From: Acidimicrobiales bacterium
GTDB lineage: Bacteria; Actinomycetota; Acidimicrobiia; Acidimicrobiales; SHLQ01
Direction: 5' to 3'
Length of the DNA: 52,441 bases
NCBI GenBank assembly: GCA_020629635.1
Contig: JAHDCX010000007.1
Location: 178,632 to 231,072 of the forward strand
Part shown: piece by piece, positions 17,429 to 24,941 of the stretch
How the letters are laid out: the number at the start of each line of letters is the position of its first letter
Position numbering within the stretch: position 1 is the stretch's first letter
The notes under the pieces: model-generated
The model's database searches: none
What the model saw: the letters and a program-made list of their open reading frames with translations, nothing else
What the model was told of the DNA's origin: nothing
Made by a program: the position numbers and the translations under genes

Positions 17429-17504
17429 CCGAAACGCTCCATGAGTCGTTCTGCGTACAGAGACAGCATCGGATGGGTGGGCACCGGGTTGAGGCGCCGC
17501 CGGA

Positions 17505-17786
17505 TCAACGACGTTCGTCGTCTTCCTCTTCCTCGTAGCCGAGGTCCCATTCGATGTAGATGCGCTCGCGCTCACCGTCACGGTTCACCCGCTCGCGGTT
17601 GCGACGGAACTGCGGATCGTGCGGCGGCAGGAGCAGCAGGCGGGCGTTGACCCGGTCGCGGAAACCGTCCATGAGCGCCTGATCACCGGAGATCGCACGG
17701 ATCTCCCAGTGCGGCGCGATCGGACCGAGATACACGATCTTGGCGTGTCCCTGGGCCGGCAGTTGTTCTTCCATGGTGTCGGTCAT
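17505..17786 (-). CDS. Small protein of unknown function upstream of ppk1
   Basis: 93 residues from the ATG at 17786; no signal peptide or membrane helix. The middle (AKIVYLGPIAPHWEIRAISG, then RVNARLLLLPPHDPQFRRNR) looks folded, and the last 15 residues are strongly acidic (GYEEEEDDERR). It ends 76 nt before ppk1 on the same strand, so co-transcription is likely. I do not recognise the family. A second ATG lies four codons in. Confidence 0.6.
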   Translation of the reverse strand: MTDTMEEQLPAQGHAKIVYLGPIAPHWEIRAISGDQALMDGFRDRVNARLLLLPPHDPQFRRNRERVNRDGERERIYIEWDLGYEEEEDDERR

Positions 17787-17933
17787 CGCGGTCTTTCTCG
17801 CGTTCTGTCGGTGGCCGGTCGAGCGTTGACGGGGGCCAATTCCCGCATGCCGGGCGCACGTCAGGCTAGCGTTCGGGAACAGCGGAGGGGCACTACAGGT
17901 TTGACCCATGTGGGCCGAATGACCCCCTTTACG

Positions 17934-17960
17934 GGAACTTTCGGTCTGGTCTGGGCGTAT
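17934..17960 (+). promoter_or_regulatory. Possible ECF-sigma promoter before the whiB-like gene
   Basis: GGAAC (17934-17938), an 18-bp spacer, then GTAT (17957-17960). This resembles SigR/SigH-type ECF promoters (GGAAT-N18-GTT). It lies 33 bp before the whiB-like start. The match is partial. Confidence 0.3.
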
Positions 17961-17993
17961 TACCATCGAGAACATGCGGAGGTGATCCCATTG

Positions 17994-18263
17994 ATGGAAC
18001 CCAATTGGATGGCACGAGGGCTCTGTGCCAACCAACCCCCCGAGACGTTTTTCCCCAGCGATGGCGTTGGGGTGGAGGTCGCCAAGCGCATCTGCGCAAC
18101 GTGCCCGGTGGCCGAGCCGTGCCTCGAGTACGCACTCGAGAACCGCATCGACCACGGCGTCTGGGGCGGCTGCTCTGAACGTCAGCGGCGCCGGATCCTC
18201 AAGGCTCGCCGCAAAGAGGCCGAGCGCGCCGAGAAGGGCGGACGCCGGGTGAGCTTCCGCTAG
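17994..18263 (+). CDS. WhiB-like iron-sulfur transcription regulator
   Basis: 89 residues. Four cysteines in the Wbl pattern (GLCANQ, then CATCPVAEPC) bind a 4Fe-4S cluster; the turn GVWGG and a basic C-terminus (RQRRRILKARRKEAER) follow. Wbl proteins bind the primary sigma factor and control cell division, stress or redox genes. GGAGG at 17979-17983 supports the ATG; the TTG just before it is also possible. It is divergent from the small gene upstream of ppk1 and ends in a strong terminator. Closest to WhiB1/WhiB2-type, not settled. Confidence 0.9.
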   Translation: MEPNWMARGLCANQPPETFFPSDGVGVEVAKRICATCPVAEPCLEYALENRIDHGVWGGCSERQRRRILKARRKEAERAEKGGRRVSFR

Positions 18264-18318
18264 ACCCGCCGGGACCCGGCATGGCGTGTTCGTGCCTCAC
18301 CGTCTCGACAAAACGTGC

Positions 18319-18355
18319 AACGACCGCCGGTTCGCCGGCGGTCGTTCGGGTTTTT
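18319..18355. terminator. Intrinsic terminator between whiB-like gene and tatA
   Basis: A perfect 12-bp stem (aacgaccgccgg / ccggcggtcgtt) closed by a TTCG tetraloop, followed on the plus strand by cggg and TTTTT (18351-18355). On the minus strand a TTTT lies 4-5 nt past the stem, so it may also stop leftward transcripts from tatA. Confidence 0.85.
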
Positions 18356-18394
18356 CGGGGACGAGTCCTCCGCCGATCCAGTCGGCGGTGAAAC

Positions 18395-18559
18395 TCAGGC
18401 CTCGTTCTTCTCGTCCTCAGTCACGCCTTCGGCGAGACCATCCTTGAACTCCTTCTGCGCCTGGCCGAGCGAGCGGGCCAGATTGGGGAGCTTGGCGCCG
18501 CCGAACAGCACCAGGATGATGACGAGAACGATGATGAGCTCTGTTGGGCCGACGTTCAT
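18395..18559 (-). CDS. tatA: Twin-arginine translocase subunit TatA/E
   Basis: 54 residues. A short periplasmic N-terminus (MNVGPTE), one membrane helix (LIIVLVIILVLFGGAKLP), the FGG hinge and an amphipathic helix (NLARSLGQAQKEFKDG) define TatA/E. It forms the pore used by folded Tat substrates such as the DUF1501 protein at 45910. It is shorter than most TatA (60-90), with little tail after the amphipathic helix. It lies 61 nt downstream of the second whiB-like gene on the same strand. Confidence 0.9.
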   Translation of the reverse strand: MNVGPTELIIVLVIILVLFGGAKLPNLARSLGQAQKEFKDGLAEGVTEDEKNEA

Positions 18560-18620
18560 GGTGCAGAGGGTACCTGATCGAGGGGCCGAGGGCGATCGCG
18601 CCCCGAGCAAATTCGCCGGA

Positions 18621-18905
18621 TCAACCGCTCGCTTCGGCCGCGGCGGCGGCACGCGCCAACGCTCGCTGGCGGCGGATGCGGCGACGCTCGCGTTCGCTCA
18701 TCCCACCCCAGATGCCGAACTTCTCGCCGTTCTGCAGGGCGTATTCGAGGCAGTCCTCACGGACAACGCAGCCGCGGCACACCTCTTTGGCCTCTCGGGT
18801 GGACGCACCTCGCTCGGGAAAGAACAGGTCGGGGTCCACACCGAGGCAGTTGGCAAAGTCGTGCCACGTCGGTTCTTCTTTTTCGACCGCGCCGAAAACT
18901 GCCAT
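18621..18905 (-). CDS. WhiB-like iron-sulfur transcription regulator (WhiB1/WhiB2 type)
   Basis: 94 residues. Cysteines in NCLGVDP and CRGCVVREDC make the cluster site; GIWGGMSERERRRIRRQRA is the conserved turn and basic segment. The N-terminus (TWHDFANC) and the WGGMSERER run are like WhiB2/WhmD and WhiB1. It is read towards tatA. A 226-nt divergent region separates it from the LOG-family gene and holds a perfect inverted repeat, with TTTACA-N18-TGTAAT on the minus strand as a possible sigma-A promoter. Confidence 0.9.
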   Translation of the reverse strand: MAVFGAVEKEEPTWHDFANCLGVDPDLFFPERGASTREAKEVCRGCVVREDCLEYALQNGEKFGIWGGMSERERRRIRRQRALARAAAAAEASG

Positions 18906-19039
18906 GTCTCGAATGCTCCTCGGGATCCGCCCCTACCAGCCCGCGACCCCAGCGCAGTTCACCCGACTTGAGCGAACAGGCGCGCTGATCGGCGATGACT
19001 TCGAATCGTTTGCTGACCCGACGTCATCGCCGTATGCCA

Positions 19040-19068
19040 CTGGCGTAATTACAACACTGTTACGCCAG
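19040..19068. promoter_or_regulatory. Inverted repeat operator in the whiB-like / LOG divergent region
   Basis: Perfect 9-bp arms, CTGGCGTAA (19040-19048) and TTACGCCAG (19060-19068), with an 11-bp spacer: two half-sites about two helical turns apart. It overlaps the best candidate promoter for the minus-strand whiB-like gene (TTTACA about 35 bp upstream, TGTAAT inside the spacer). The flanking 19069-19131 holds no other clear element. Confidence 0.5.
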
Positions 19069-19131
19069 CAATGTAAAGCCGGAAACCTCGAAACACCGGG
19101 TTTTTCGTTGCTCACCAACCACACTGGCAAC

Positions 19132-20271
19132 ATGAGCCGCGCCGACCACACCGAGCCCACGAGCACCACCGACTGCGCCGAAATCACCGAGGTCGATGCC
19201 TTTCTCGCGCGAGCCGAGATCGAGACGAGCTGGAAAGACGTTGTGGTTCGGGGGCTCGATCTGCGGCCCGTCGACCAGCACGTTCACACGATCGACTGGA
19301 ACGGGGTGACGCTGCTCGGCTGCGAACTGCACCCTGATGCCAGACGCCACGTCCGCGACACGGGCGGCGTGTTGTTCCCTCGGTTCGACGATCTGCCCTA
19401 CCGACCATGGCGCCGAACGCTGTACAGCGTGGCTGAGCTCGCCACGAACGATCTCGACCGAGCGATCTACGAGCATCAGCACGGGTTCCGAGTCCGTGGC
19501 GACGTTCCGATCCTCGAAGCCCTGGCGCAGCGGATCCACGACCACGCGATCGACCGGGCGCTCGACGACCACCTCAACCGCTTCGACCAGGTCGTTGCGA
19601 TCATGGGCGGGCACTCCCTGGCCCGCAGCGCGCCGACCTATCGGACCGTTGCAACCGTCGCTCGGCAGCTCGCCACCGCGGGCTATCACGTCGTGACGGG
19701 AGGCGGCCCCGGCGCCATGGAGGCCGGCAATCTCGGCGCCTGGATGGCCGCACACGACGACGCCGCCTTTGACGATGCCCTCGCGTCGCTCGCGACGATC
19801 GACGACTATTCGGCGCCCGGGTACATGGAACTCGCCGACGACGTGCTCGCCCGGCACCCCGACGGTGTCGAGAGTCTTGCGATCCCGACCTGGTTCTACG
19901 GCCACGAGCCGACCAACGCCTTTGCCACCGCCGTTGCGAAGTACTTCTCGAACTCGATTCGAGAGGACGGTCTGCTCGCCATCGCCACCCACGGCGTCGT
20001 GTACACCCCGGGCGCTGCCGGCACCGTCCAAGAGGTCTTCATGGACGCCACGCAGAACCACTACGTGACCTTCGACGTGATCTCGCCGATGGTCTTCCTC
20101 GACTCGGCGTACTGGGCCGACGACCGCCTCGCCGCTCCCCTGCTTCTCCGTCAACTCGCCGGCGAACGGCCGTACGCGGAGATGGTTGCCGTCCTCGACG
20201 ACGCCGACGCCATCGTCGAGTTCATCCGCAATCACCCACCGGTCGACCCGGCGGACGGTCTCAACGGCTGA
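19132..20271 (+). CDS. LOG-family (lysine decarboxylase-like / nucleotide nucleosidase) protein
   Basis: 379 residues. The Rossmann-like LOG core has VVTGGGPGAMEAGNLGAW (about 186-203) and, in place of PGGxGT, the motif TPGAAGTVQE (about 292-301). The family includes cytokinin-activating LOG and PpnN, which release the base from nucleoside monophosphates. The 130-residue N-terminal extension and overall size are nearer to PpnN/YgdH than to the ~190-residue LOG. Gly-to-Ala in the PGG turn may alter activity. The start is the first ATG after the regulatory region, with CACACT 6 nt upstream. It overlaps the end of the convergent phosphatase-like gene by 11 nt. Confidence 0.8.
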   Translation: MSRADHTEPTSTTDCAEITEVDAFLARAEIETSWKDVVVRGLDLRPVDQHVHTIDWNGVTLLGCELHPDARRHVRDTGGVLFPRFDDLPYRPWRRTLYSVAELATNDLDRAIYEHQHGFRVRGDVPILEALAQRIHDHAIDRALDDHLNRFDQVVAIMGGHSLARSAPTYRTVATVARQLATAGYHVVTGGGPGAMEAGNLGAWMAAHDDAAFDDALASLATIDDYSAPGYMELADDVLARHPDGVESLAIPTWFYGHEPTNAFATAVAKYFSNSIREDGLLAIATHGVVYTPGAAGTVQEVFMDATQNHYVTFDVISPMVFLDSAYWADDRLAAPLLLRQLAGERPYAEMVAVLDDADAIVEFIRNHPPVDPADGLNG

Positions 20272-21292
20272 GCGCGAGCCGCATCACATCCGCCCAATCG
20301 GTGGCGCACGGTGATGTCGACTCGAGCCAGGCGGCGAGCCGTTGTACCTCCGGGTGGCCGCCAGTCACCGCAGCAACCTGGGTCGCCGTCCGTGGCGAGC
20401 CGTGTTGGCCGTTGATCGTCTTGTGGCTTGTGCCGAAGACTCGACCGCGCTCCGACCAGACGAGCGTGTGTTTCGGATCGAGGGTTCGAGCCCCCTCGAG
20501 CTCGTCGACGCGGATCAGGGTGTCGACGTCGGGCCCGTCGACGATGAGTCCGATGGTGCCTTCGTCATGCGCGTGGCCCGGCAGGCCTTCGCGGTCGAGC
20601 ACGTCCGAGAGCCGAATTGGAGCGAGGTTGTGGTCGACCTGTTCCTGATCGTGGTCGCTGACGACACAGACGACGGTCTCGTCCCAGCGGGGTCGCAACA
20701 GGTCGAGCATCGAGGCGAGGTCGGCGTCGACCTCGCGGACCCTCTGCTTGGCGTCCGGATCGTCGGGCCCGAGGGCGTGGAGCGTGGAGTCCGGGTCATT
20801 GACGTGCGCCACGGCGAGGTCACAGTCGAGTGCACCCGAGCTCGCAAGCTCGTTGAGTACCGCCGCGTTTGTCGGGTAGCCGAGGATGTCGCGTTCGATC
20901 GCTGGCCCTCCGTCGTCGGGTGGCGGCCAATGAACGTCGGCAGCGAGGCCGCCCATGCACTCGACCATCGTGTGAGCACCCGTGATGATGGCGCTCGACC
21001 GACCGACGCTGCGGGCCTCGTCGAACACGGTGGGCGCCTGTGGGCCGATCGACCCCGCAGGCACGAACGCTTCGCCATCCCAGACCTTGTTGCTGAAGAG
21101 TCGGTGCACGTCGACGTCTTCCCCGGTCACGAATGAGGCGTGGTTGGGATAGGTCGACGACGCCAGCACCGACCGGCCACCGGCTGGGTGCCACCCGCCG
21201 CAGCCGGTGATCTCGGCCCACAGCGTCGGGGTGAGGTCGGGGCCCACCCATGCGTTGGGCAGGCTGTCGAGCACGATGAATGCGACACGCAT
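20261..21292 (-). CDS. Alkaline-phosphatase-superfamily (NPP-like) hydrolase
   Basis: 343 residues. FIVLDSLPNAW near the start gives the first metal-binding Asp, SSTYPNHASF carries the nucleophile Thr of nucleotide pyrophosphatase/phosphodiesterases, HVNDPDSTLH and SDHDQEQVDH give further metal ligands, and GTSHKTINGQHGS the last His region. No signal peptide, so cytoplasmic. Possible substrates are nucleotides, phosphodiesters or phosphonoacetate (PhnA belongs to this superfamily); the PhnZ-like gene immediately upstream makes the last worth testing. Start at the ATG at 21292, 20 nt after the HD gene's stop. Confidence 0.78.
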   Translation of the reverse strand: MRVAFIVLDSLPNAWVGPDLTPTLWAEITGCGGWHPAGGRSVLASSTYPNHASFVTGEDVDVHRLFSNKVWDGEAFVPAGSIGPQAPTVFDEARSVGRSSAIITGAHTMVECMGGLAADVHWPPPDDGGPAIERDILGYPTNAAVLNELASSGALDCDLAVAHVNDPDSTLHALGPDDPDAKQRVREVDADLASMLDLLRPRWDETVVCVVSDHDQEQVDHNLAPIRLSDVLDREGLPGHAHDEGTIGLIVDGPDVDTLIRVDELEGARTLDPKHTLVWSERGRVFGTSHKTINGQHGSPRTATQVAAVTGGHPEVQRLAAWLESTSPCATDWADVMRLALSR

Positions 21293-21311
21293 CGGCAACC
21301 CCGGCGACCTG

Positions 21312-21857
21312 TTACTTGTTGAGACTTGACCCCAGGAGGGGGCGGTAGTGGTCGAGGGGCGGGATGCGGAGTCCGGCGACCTTGCCGTCGTCGTCCCAGC
21401 GCCGGAGTCGAACTGCGTCATCCGCGCCGGGCAGGGATCCCCACGCATCGGCTTCGGTGTCGGAGAAGACGCCTCCCTGGGCGATCAAGCTGGCCTTGGA
21501 GGCTGCGGAGAGCGTGTCGTGGTAGCCCGGGTCGGTGGCGCACAGCCAACGTTTGGCGTCGACGTGTCCCGCAACGGCGTCGGCGACCGCATCGCCGAAC
21601 CGGGGTCGTAGCCACTCGGCGGCAACCGCATCGTGGCACCACTCGGTGGAGGTGTAGTCGTGGTTGCCGCGGGCGTCAGACTCGAGCACGTGGCCGATGT
21701 CGTGGAGCAGCGCCGCAACGACGAGATGGTCAGGTGCCTCCGCATGGAGCGCCAGCGCGGCGGTCTGGAGCGAATGCTCCTCGAGCGTGACCGCTTCGTC
21801 GTAGGTGACCGATCCCCCACGGGCGAAGAGGTCGAACACCTCGGCGACGGCATTCAT
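21312..21857 (-). CDS. HD-domain oxygenase, PhnZ-like (phosphonate catabolism)
   Basis: 181 residues. From memory of PhnZ, the mixed-valent di-iron oxygenase that cleaves 2-amino-1-hydroxyethylphosphonate, all six metal ligands have counterparts at constant offset: H28, H52, D53, H75, H98 and D155. LEEHSLQTAALA, GHVDAKRW (Lys102) and LRRWDDDGK also match; the substrate-gating Glu is at E21 and a Tyr at 19. It overlaps the upstream hydrolase gene by 4 nt. Its last residues (GSSLNK) and stop are encoded by an intergenic repeat (21316-21333). Other members of the HD oxygenase family, such as TmpB, are alternatives. Confidence 0.8.
   Translation of the reverse strand: MNAVAEVFDLFARGGSVTYDEAVTLEEHSLQTAALALHAEAPDHLVVAALLHDIGHVLESDARGNHDYTSTEWCHDAVAAEWLRPRFGDAVADAVAGHVDAKRWLCATDPGYHDTLSAASKASLIAQGGVFSDTEADAWGSLPGADDAVRLRRWDDDGKVAGLRIPPLDHYRPLLGSSLNK
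21316..21333. repeat. Dispersed repeat, 18-bp copy 1 (TTGTTGAGAC type)
   Basis: TTGTTGAGACTTGACCCC. It matches 17 of 18 bases with 27810-27827. It encodes the C-terminus of the PhnZ-like protein on the minus strand. The GGGGTCA core is shared with the 31-bp elements elsewhere in the window. Confidence 0.6.
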
Positions 21858-22777
21858 GGAGTGCCGTCGACGAAGTCGGCGATCAGCTCGGCAAGCTCGA
21901 TCGGCGTGTCGCCCTGCACGCTGTGTCCGGCCTCTTCGACGTGCTCGATACGCGCATCGGGCCGGCGACGGCGTGTCTCGGCCTCGTCGTCATCGTCGAC
22001 AACCGATTGCGGGCGCATGCCACGAACGAGCATCAGCGGGCCGGCGTGATTCTCGAGCGCATCCCACAACGCGCCGTGGTCGCGTTCGACCCGGTCGACG
22101 CTGTCGCGCTCGAACACGCGGTGCCGGGCATGGCGCCACACCCACGACCCATCCTCTCGCTGCTCGGCGTTGTGGAGGATGCCGCGCCGAAGCGACGACT
22201 CGGTGCGAGTTGGGTTGAACTCCATCGTGCGCGCCAACAGCTCGTCGAAGTTCGGGAAGCTCTCCGGTCCGTTGACGAAGGCGGCGATGTCTTTGGCCTT
22301 GTCGTGGTTGACCCCCGGCGTGATGTCGACCAGCACCATCTTCGGCACGAGTTCGGGCGCGTGGGCGGACAGCGCAAGCGTGGTCAGCCCGCCCAGGCTC
22401 ATGCCGACGACACAGGACGCATTCGGGGCGAGCGCCCGGATGACGTGGGCGATATCTTCGGCGTTTCTCACGACGTTGGCGGCTCCGTCTGCGGGAGCGT
22501 CGCTGTGGCCGTGCCCGGGCATGTCGACGGCGAGCATCGGCCGATCGAGGGCGAGCGCGACCGTGTCCCACGTGTGGGCGTTCTGGGCGCCGCCATGAAT
22601 GAGCACGAGCTCCGGCGAGGCATCCCCCCAGACGAGCGCCGAATGCGTTCGGCCGTCGGACATGTCCACCGACGCACGCCGCACCACCGGCGGACCGTCC
22701 CATTCGATGCCGAACTCTGCGGCGTTGTCCTGAAAGAAGGAGAACTCGTCGTAGGGAACGCGCTCGACGTCGGTCAT
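21854..22777 (-). CDS. Alpha/beta hydrolase
   Basis: 307 residues with the usual fold markers: LVLIHGGAQNAHTWD (oxyanion loop), nucleophile elbow GMSLGG with the catalytic Ser, and C-terminal GHSVQGDTPIELAELI with the catalytic His. The acid is probably in the MLVRGMRPQ region. Cytoplasmic. Co-transcribed with the PhnZ-like gene (ATGA overlap). CATACT lies 7 nt before the ATG, suggesting a leaderless start. Substrate unknown. Confidence 0.85.
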   Translation of the reverse strand: MTDVERVPYDEFSFFQDNAAEFGIEWDGPPVVRRASVDMSDGRTHSALVWGDASPELVLIHGGAQNAHTWDTVALALDRPMLAVDMPGHGHSDAPADGAANVVRNAEDIAHVIRALAPNASCVVGMSLGGLTTLALSAHAPELVPKMVLVDITPGVNHDKAKDIAAFVNGPESFPNFDELLARTMEFNPTRTESSLRRGILHNAEQREDGSWVWRHARHRVFERDSVDRVERDHGALWDALENHAGPLMLVRGMRPQSVVDDDDEAETRRRRPDARIEHVEEAGHSVQGDTPIELAELIADFVDGTP

Positions 22778-22784
22778 GCCCGCG

Positions 22785-22790
22785 AGTATG
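22785..22790 (-). promoter_or_regulatory. Candidate -10 for the alpha/beta hydrolase operon
   Basis: CATACT on the minus strand, 7 nt before the ATG at 22777; no Shine-Dalgarno sequence. It would drive hydrolase, PhnZ-like and NPP-like genes together. It falls in the 13-nt gap after the VWA gene stop. Confidence 0.35.
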
Positions 22791-24818
22791 TCACCCGGCC
22801 CGGCGGATCATCTTTCGTTTTTGCTCGACGAAGTCGACGAGCACGAAGTCGCCGATGTCCTGGTTGGTCGTGAAGAATGCCCGGCCGCCGTTCATCTTCG
22901 TGATCTGCTCGATGAACGCAGTGAGGTACGGGGTGGCGTCGAGCATGAAGACGTTGATGCGGATCTGGTCCCGGGTGCACTTGTGGACCTCGGCGAGCGT
23001 CAGATCCACCGTCTCGCGGGTCGGCGGGTAGTTGAACACCGGCTGACCGAACGCGTTGATGTGCGCGGTCGGCTCGCCGTCGGTGACCATCAGAATCTGC
23101 TTCGTGCCCGACTGACGAGACAGCATCTGGCGAGCGAGCTGGAAGCCGTGCTGCATGTTGGTGCCGTACACGTAGTCCCAAGACAGCTCGGCCAGCTCGT
23201 GGTTCTTCACCTCGCGGGCGACCTCGGAGAACGTGACGATGCCGAGGTAGTCCTGCGGGTATTGGCCTGAGATGAGCGACTCGAGCGCCAACGCCACCTT
23301 CTTGGCGGGAATGAAGTTGTCGCGCATCGGCATCGACAGCGACAGGTCGAGCATCAAGACGGTGGAGGTTCGGGTGGTGCGTTCGGTCCGCTCCACCTCG
23401 AAGTCCTCCGGCGTCAATCGGACGGGCGTGCCGCCGCCGGTGCGACGGATGGCGTTGCGGACGGTGCGTTCGATGTTGAGCGAGAACGGATCGCCGAACT
23501 CATAGGGCTTGGTCTCGAAGTTCCGCTCGTGGCCGATCCCCGAGACGCTCACGTTGTGGCGACCCAAACGATCCGCACTGAGCTTCGTATAGAGATCGTC
23601 AAGAACGTTCTGGCCCACTTTGCGAAGGGCTCTTGGGGTCAGCTCCAGTCCGTTCTCGGTGCGGTTGATCAAGCCGGCGTCCTCGAGCATCTGCGTGAAC
23701 TGCGACATGCGCTCCATCGAGCGGGCGGTGTCGTCGCCCAGCAGCTCACGAGCCCGTTCGAAGTCGAGCTCGGCGAGTGCACCCGGGTTGGTGGCGCCAC
23801 GGAGCATCTGTTCGATCTGGTCGAGATCGCCGAGGTCGTTCATCAGGTCCATCGCCTGCCCGAAGTTGAGCGGGTCCACGCCGGACGTGTCGTACGACTG
23901 GCCCCAGTTGAGATCAGGGAAAGCGGCCTGGAGGTTGTCGCTCAGCTGGTTCATCTGCCATTGCAGGTCCATGTCGGACAGGAGCTGGTCGCTCAGCTCC
24001 TGGAGCTGGGCCCGCTGCTCGGGCGTCATCGAGTTGAGCATCGCCTGCGCGGCGGCCATCCGCTGCGCCATGGTTTCGAGCAGCTCGTCGAGCGTCTCGG
24101 GATTCTCGGGGAAGAAGTCGCCGTGCTTGTCCATGAACCCGTCGAAGTCGGGCTCCTCCCCGTTCGCCCGCTGCTCGAGCATCTCGTTGAGATCGGCGAA
24201 CATGTCCTTCATGGCGGCCATGTCTTCGTGGGTCATCGATTGCATGGCGTCACTCATGCCATCGACGGTCTGTTGCATCAGCTGACTGCGCAGTTCATCC
24301 AGGAGATCGTCGAAGTCCTGCTGGGCCTTCTTCGATGTGAAGTCGTAGTCCTGGAGCGACCGGACCTGACCGGGCAGGTCGGGCGGCAACATGTCGAGCC
24401 GGAGGTTGCGTTCGGCTTCTGCCGCCTGATCGCGCGCCGCTTGGGCGGCGTCGTCGCCGCCGGCGGAGTACTCGGCTTGCGCGGCGAGGTTGTCGCGCTC
24501 GGACTGGACGATGTCGCGCAGCTTCTCGGCGATCTCACCGAAGACGCCACCAACGTCGCCTGATTCGAGCAGCTGCTCGCGCTGTTCGCGGAGGCGGTCA
24601 AGCATCTCGCGCAGACCCTGGAAGCGCTCGCCGTCAGCGTCGAAGCCGTTCTGCAGCATGTTGCGCAGCGCCGCGTTGGGGTCGCCGTGGTGCGCGAGGT
24701 CGTCGGTCATCTGACGGAACAAGTCGTCCGCCGTCATTGGATAGTCGGCCTGGGTTCCGTCCCATGCCGAGTAGGAGAACCGGGGAGCACGGCGTCTGCG
24801 ACCGCGGCGAAGCACCAT
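22791..24818 (-). CDS. VWA-domain protein (magnesium-chelatase ChlD-like)
   Basis: 675 residues. The N-terminus RRAPRFSYSAWDGTQ is like actinobacterial VWA proteins paired with MoxR/ChlI-type ATPases. A long helical, Met/Gln/Asp-rich central part (about 40-430, much of it coiled-coil-like) precedes the VWA domain (about 480-670). Its MIDAS motif is DLSLS (about residue 490), with the later TDGEPT. It probably works with the AAA+ ATPase at 29817 as a metal-dependent remodelling or insertion machine. The ATG at 24818 is supported by TATGGT 6 nt upstream; longer readings upstream run through unrelated sequence. Confidence 0.85.
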   Translation of the reverse strand: MVLRRGRRRRAPRFSYSAWDGTQADYPMTADDLFRQMTDDLAHHGDPNAALRNMLQNGFDADGERFQGLREMLDRLREQREQLLESGDVGGVFGEIAEKLRDIVQSERDNLAAQAEYSAGGDDAAQAARDQAAEAERNLRLDMLPPDLPGQVRSLQDYDFTSKKAQQDFDDLLDELRSQLMQQTVDGMSDAMQSMTHEDMAAMKDMFADLNEMLEQRANGEEPDFDGFMDKHGDFFPENPETLDELLETMAQRMAAAQAMLNSMTPEQRAQLQELSDQLLSDMDLQWQMNQLSDNLQAAFPDLNWGQSYDTSGVDPLNFGQAMDLMNDLGDLDQIEQMLRGATNPGALAELDFERARELLGDDTARSMERMSQFTQMLEDAGLINRTENGLELTPRALRKVGQNVLDDLYTKLSADRLGRHNVSVSGIGHERNFETKPYEFGDPFSLNIERTVRNAIRRTGGGTPVRLTPEDFEVERTERTTRTSTVLMLDLSLSMPMRDNFIPAKKVALALESLISGQYPQDYLGIVTFSEVAREVKNHELAELSWDYVYGTNMQHGFQLARQMLSRQSGTKQILMVTDGEPTAHINAFGQPVFNYPPTRETVDLTLAEVHKCTRDQIRINVFMLDATPYLTAFIEQITKMNGGRAFFTTNQDIGDFVLVDFVEQKRKMIRRAG

Positions 24819-24824
24819 GAACCG

Positions 24825-24830
24825 ACCATA
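24825..24830 (-). promoter_or_regulatory. Candidate -10 for the VWA gene (leaderless)
   Basis: TATGGT on the minus strand, 6 nt before the ATG at 24818, with no ribosome-binding site between. Confidence 0.45.
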
Positions 24831-24941
24831 CCGGTGCGTGCTCCGCCGCGCCGGTCGGAGGTGCTTACCTCGCTGGCCGAATACCACGCCCCGGCCATCA
24901 CTACTGCCCGCTTTGGCGTGGTTTTCGGAGAGACTGCCGAA

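Noticed and set aside
15299-17581. A 760-residue ppk1 starting at 17581
   Set aside because: It would overlap the small upstream gene by 77 nt and adds a Ser/Thr-rich leader without family match; ATG 17428 has GGAG at good spacing.
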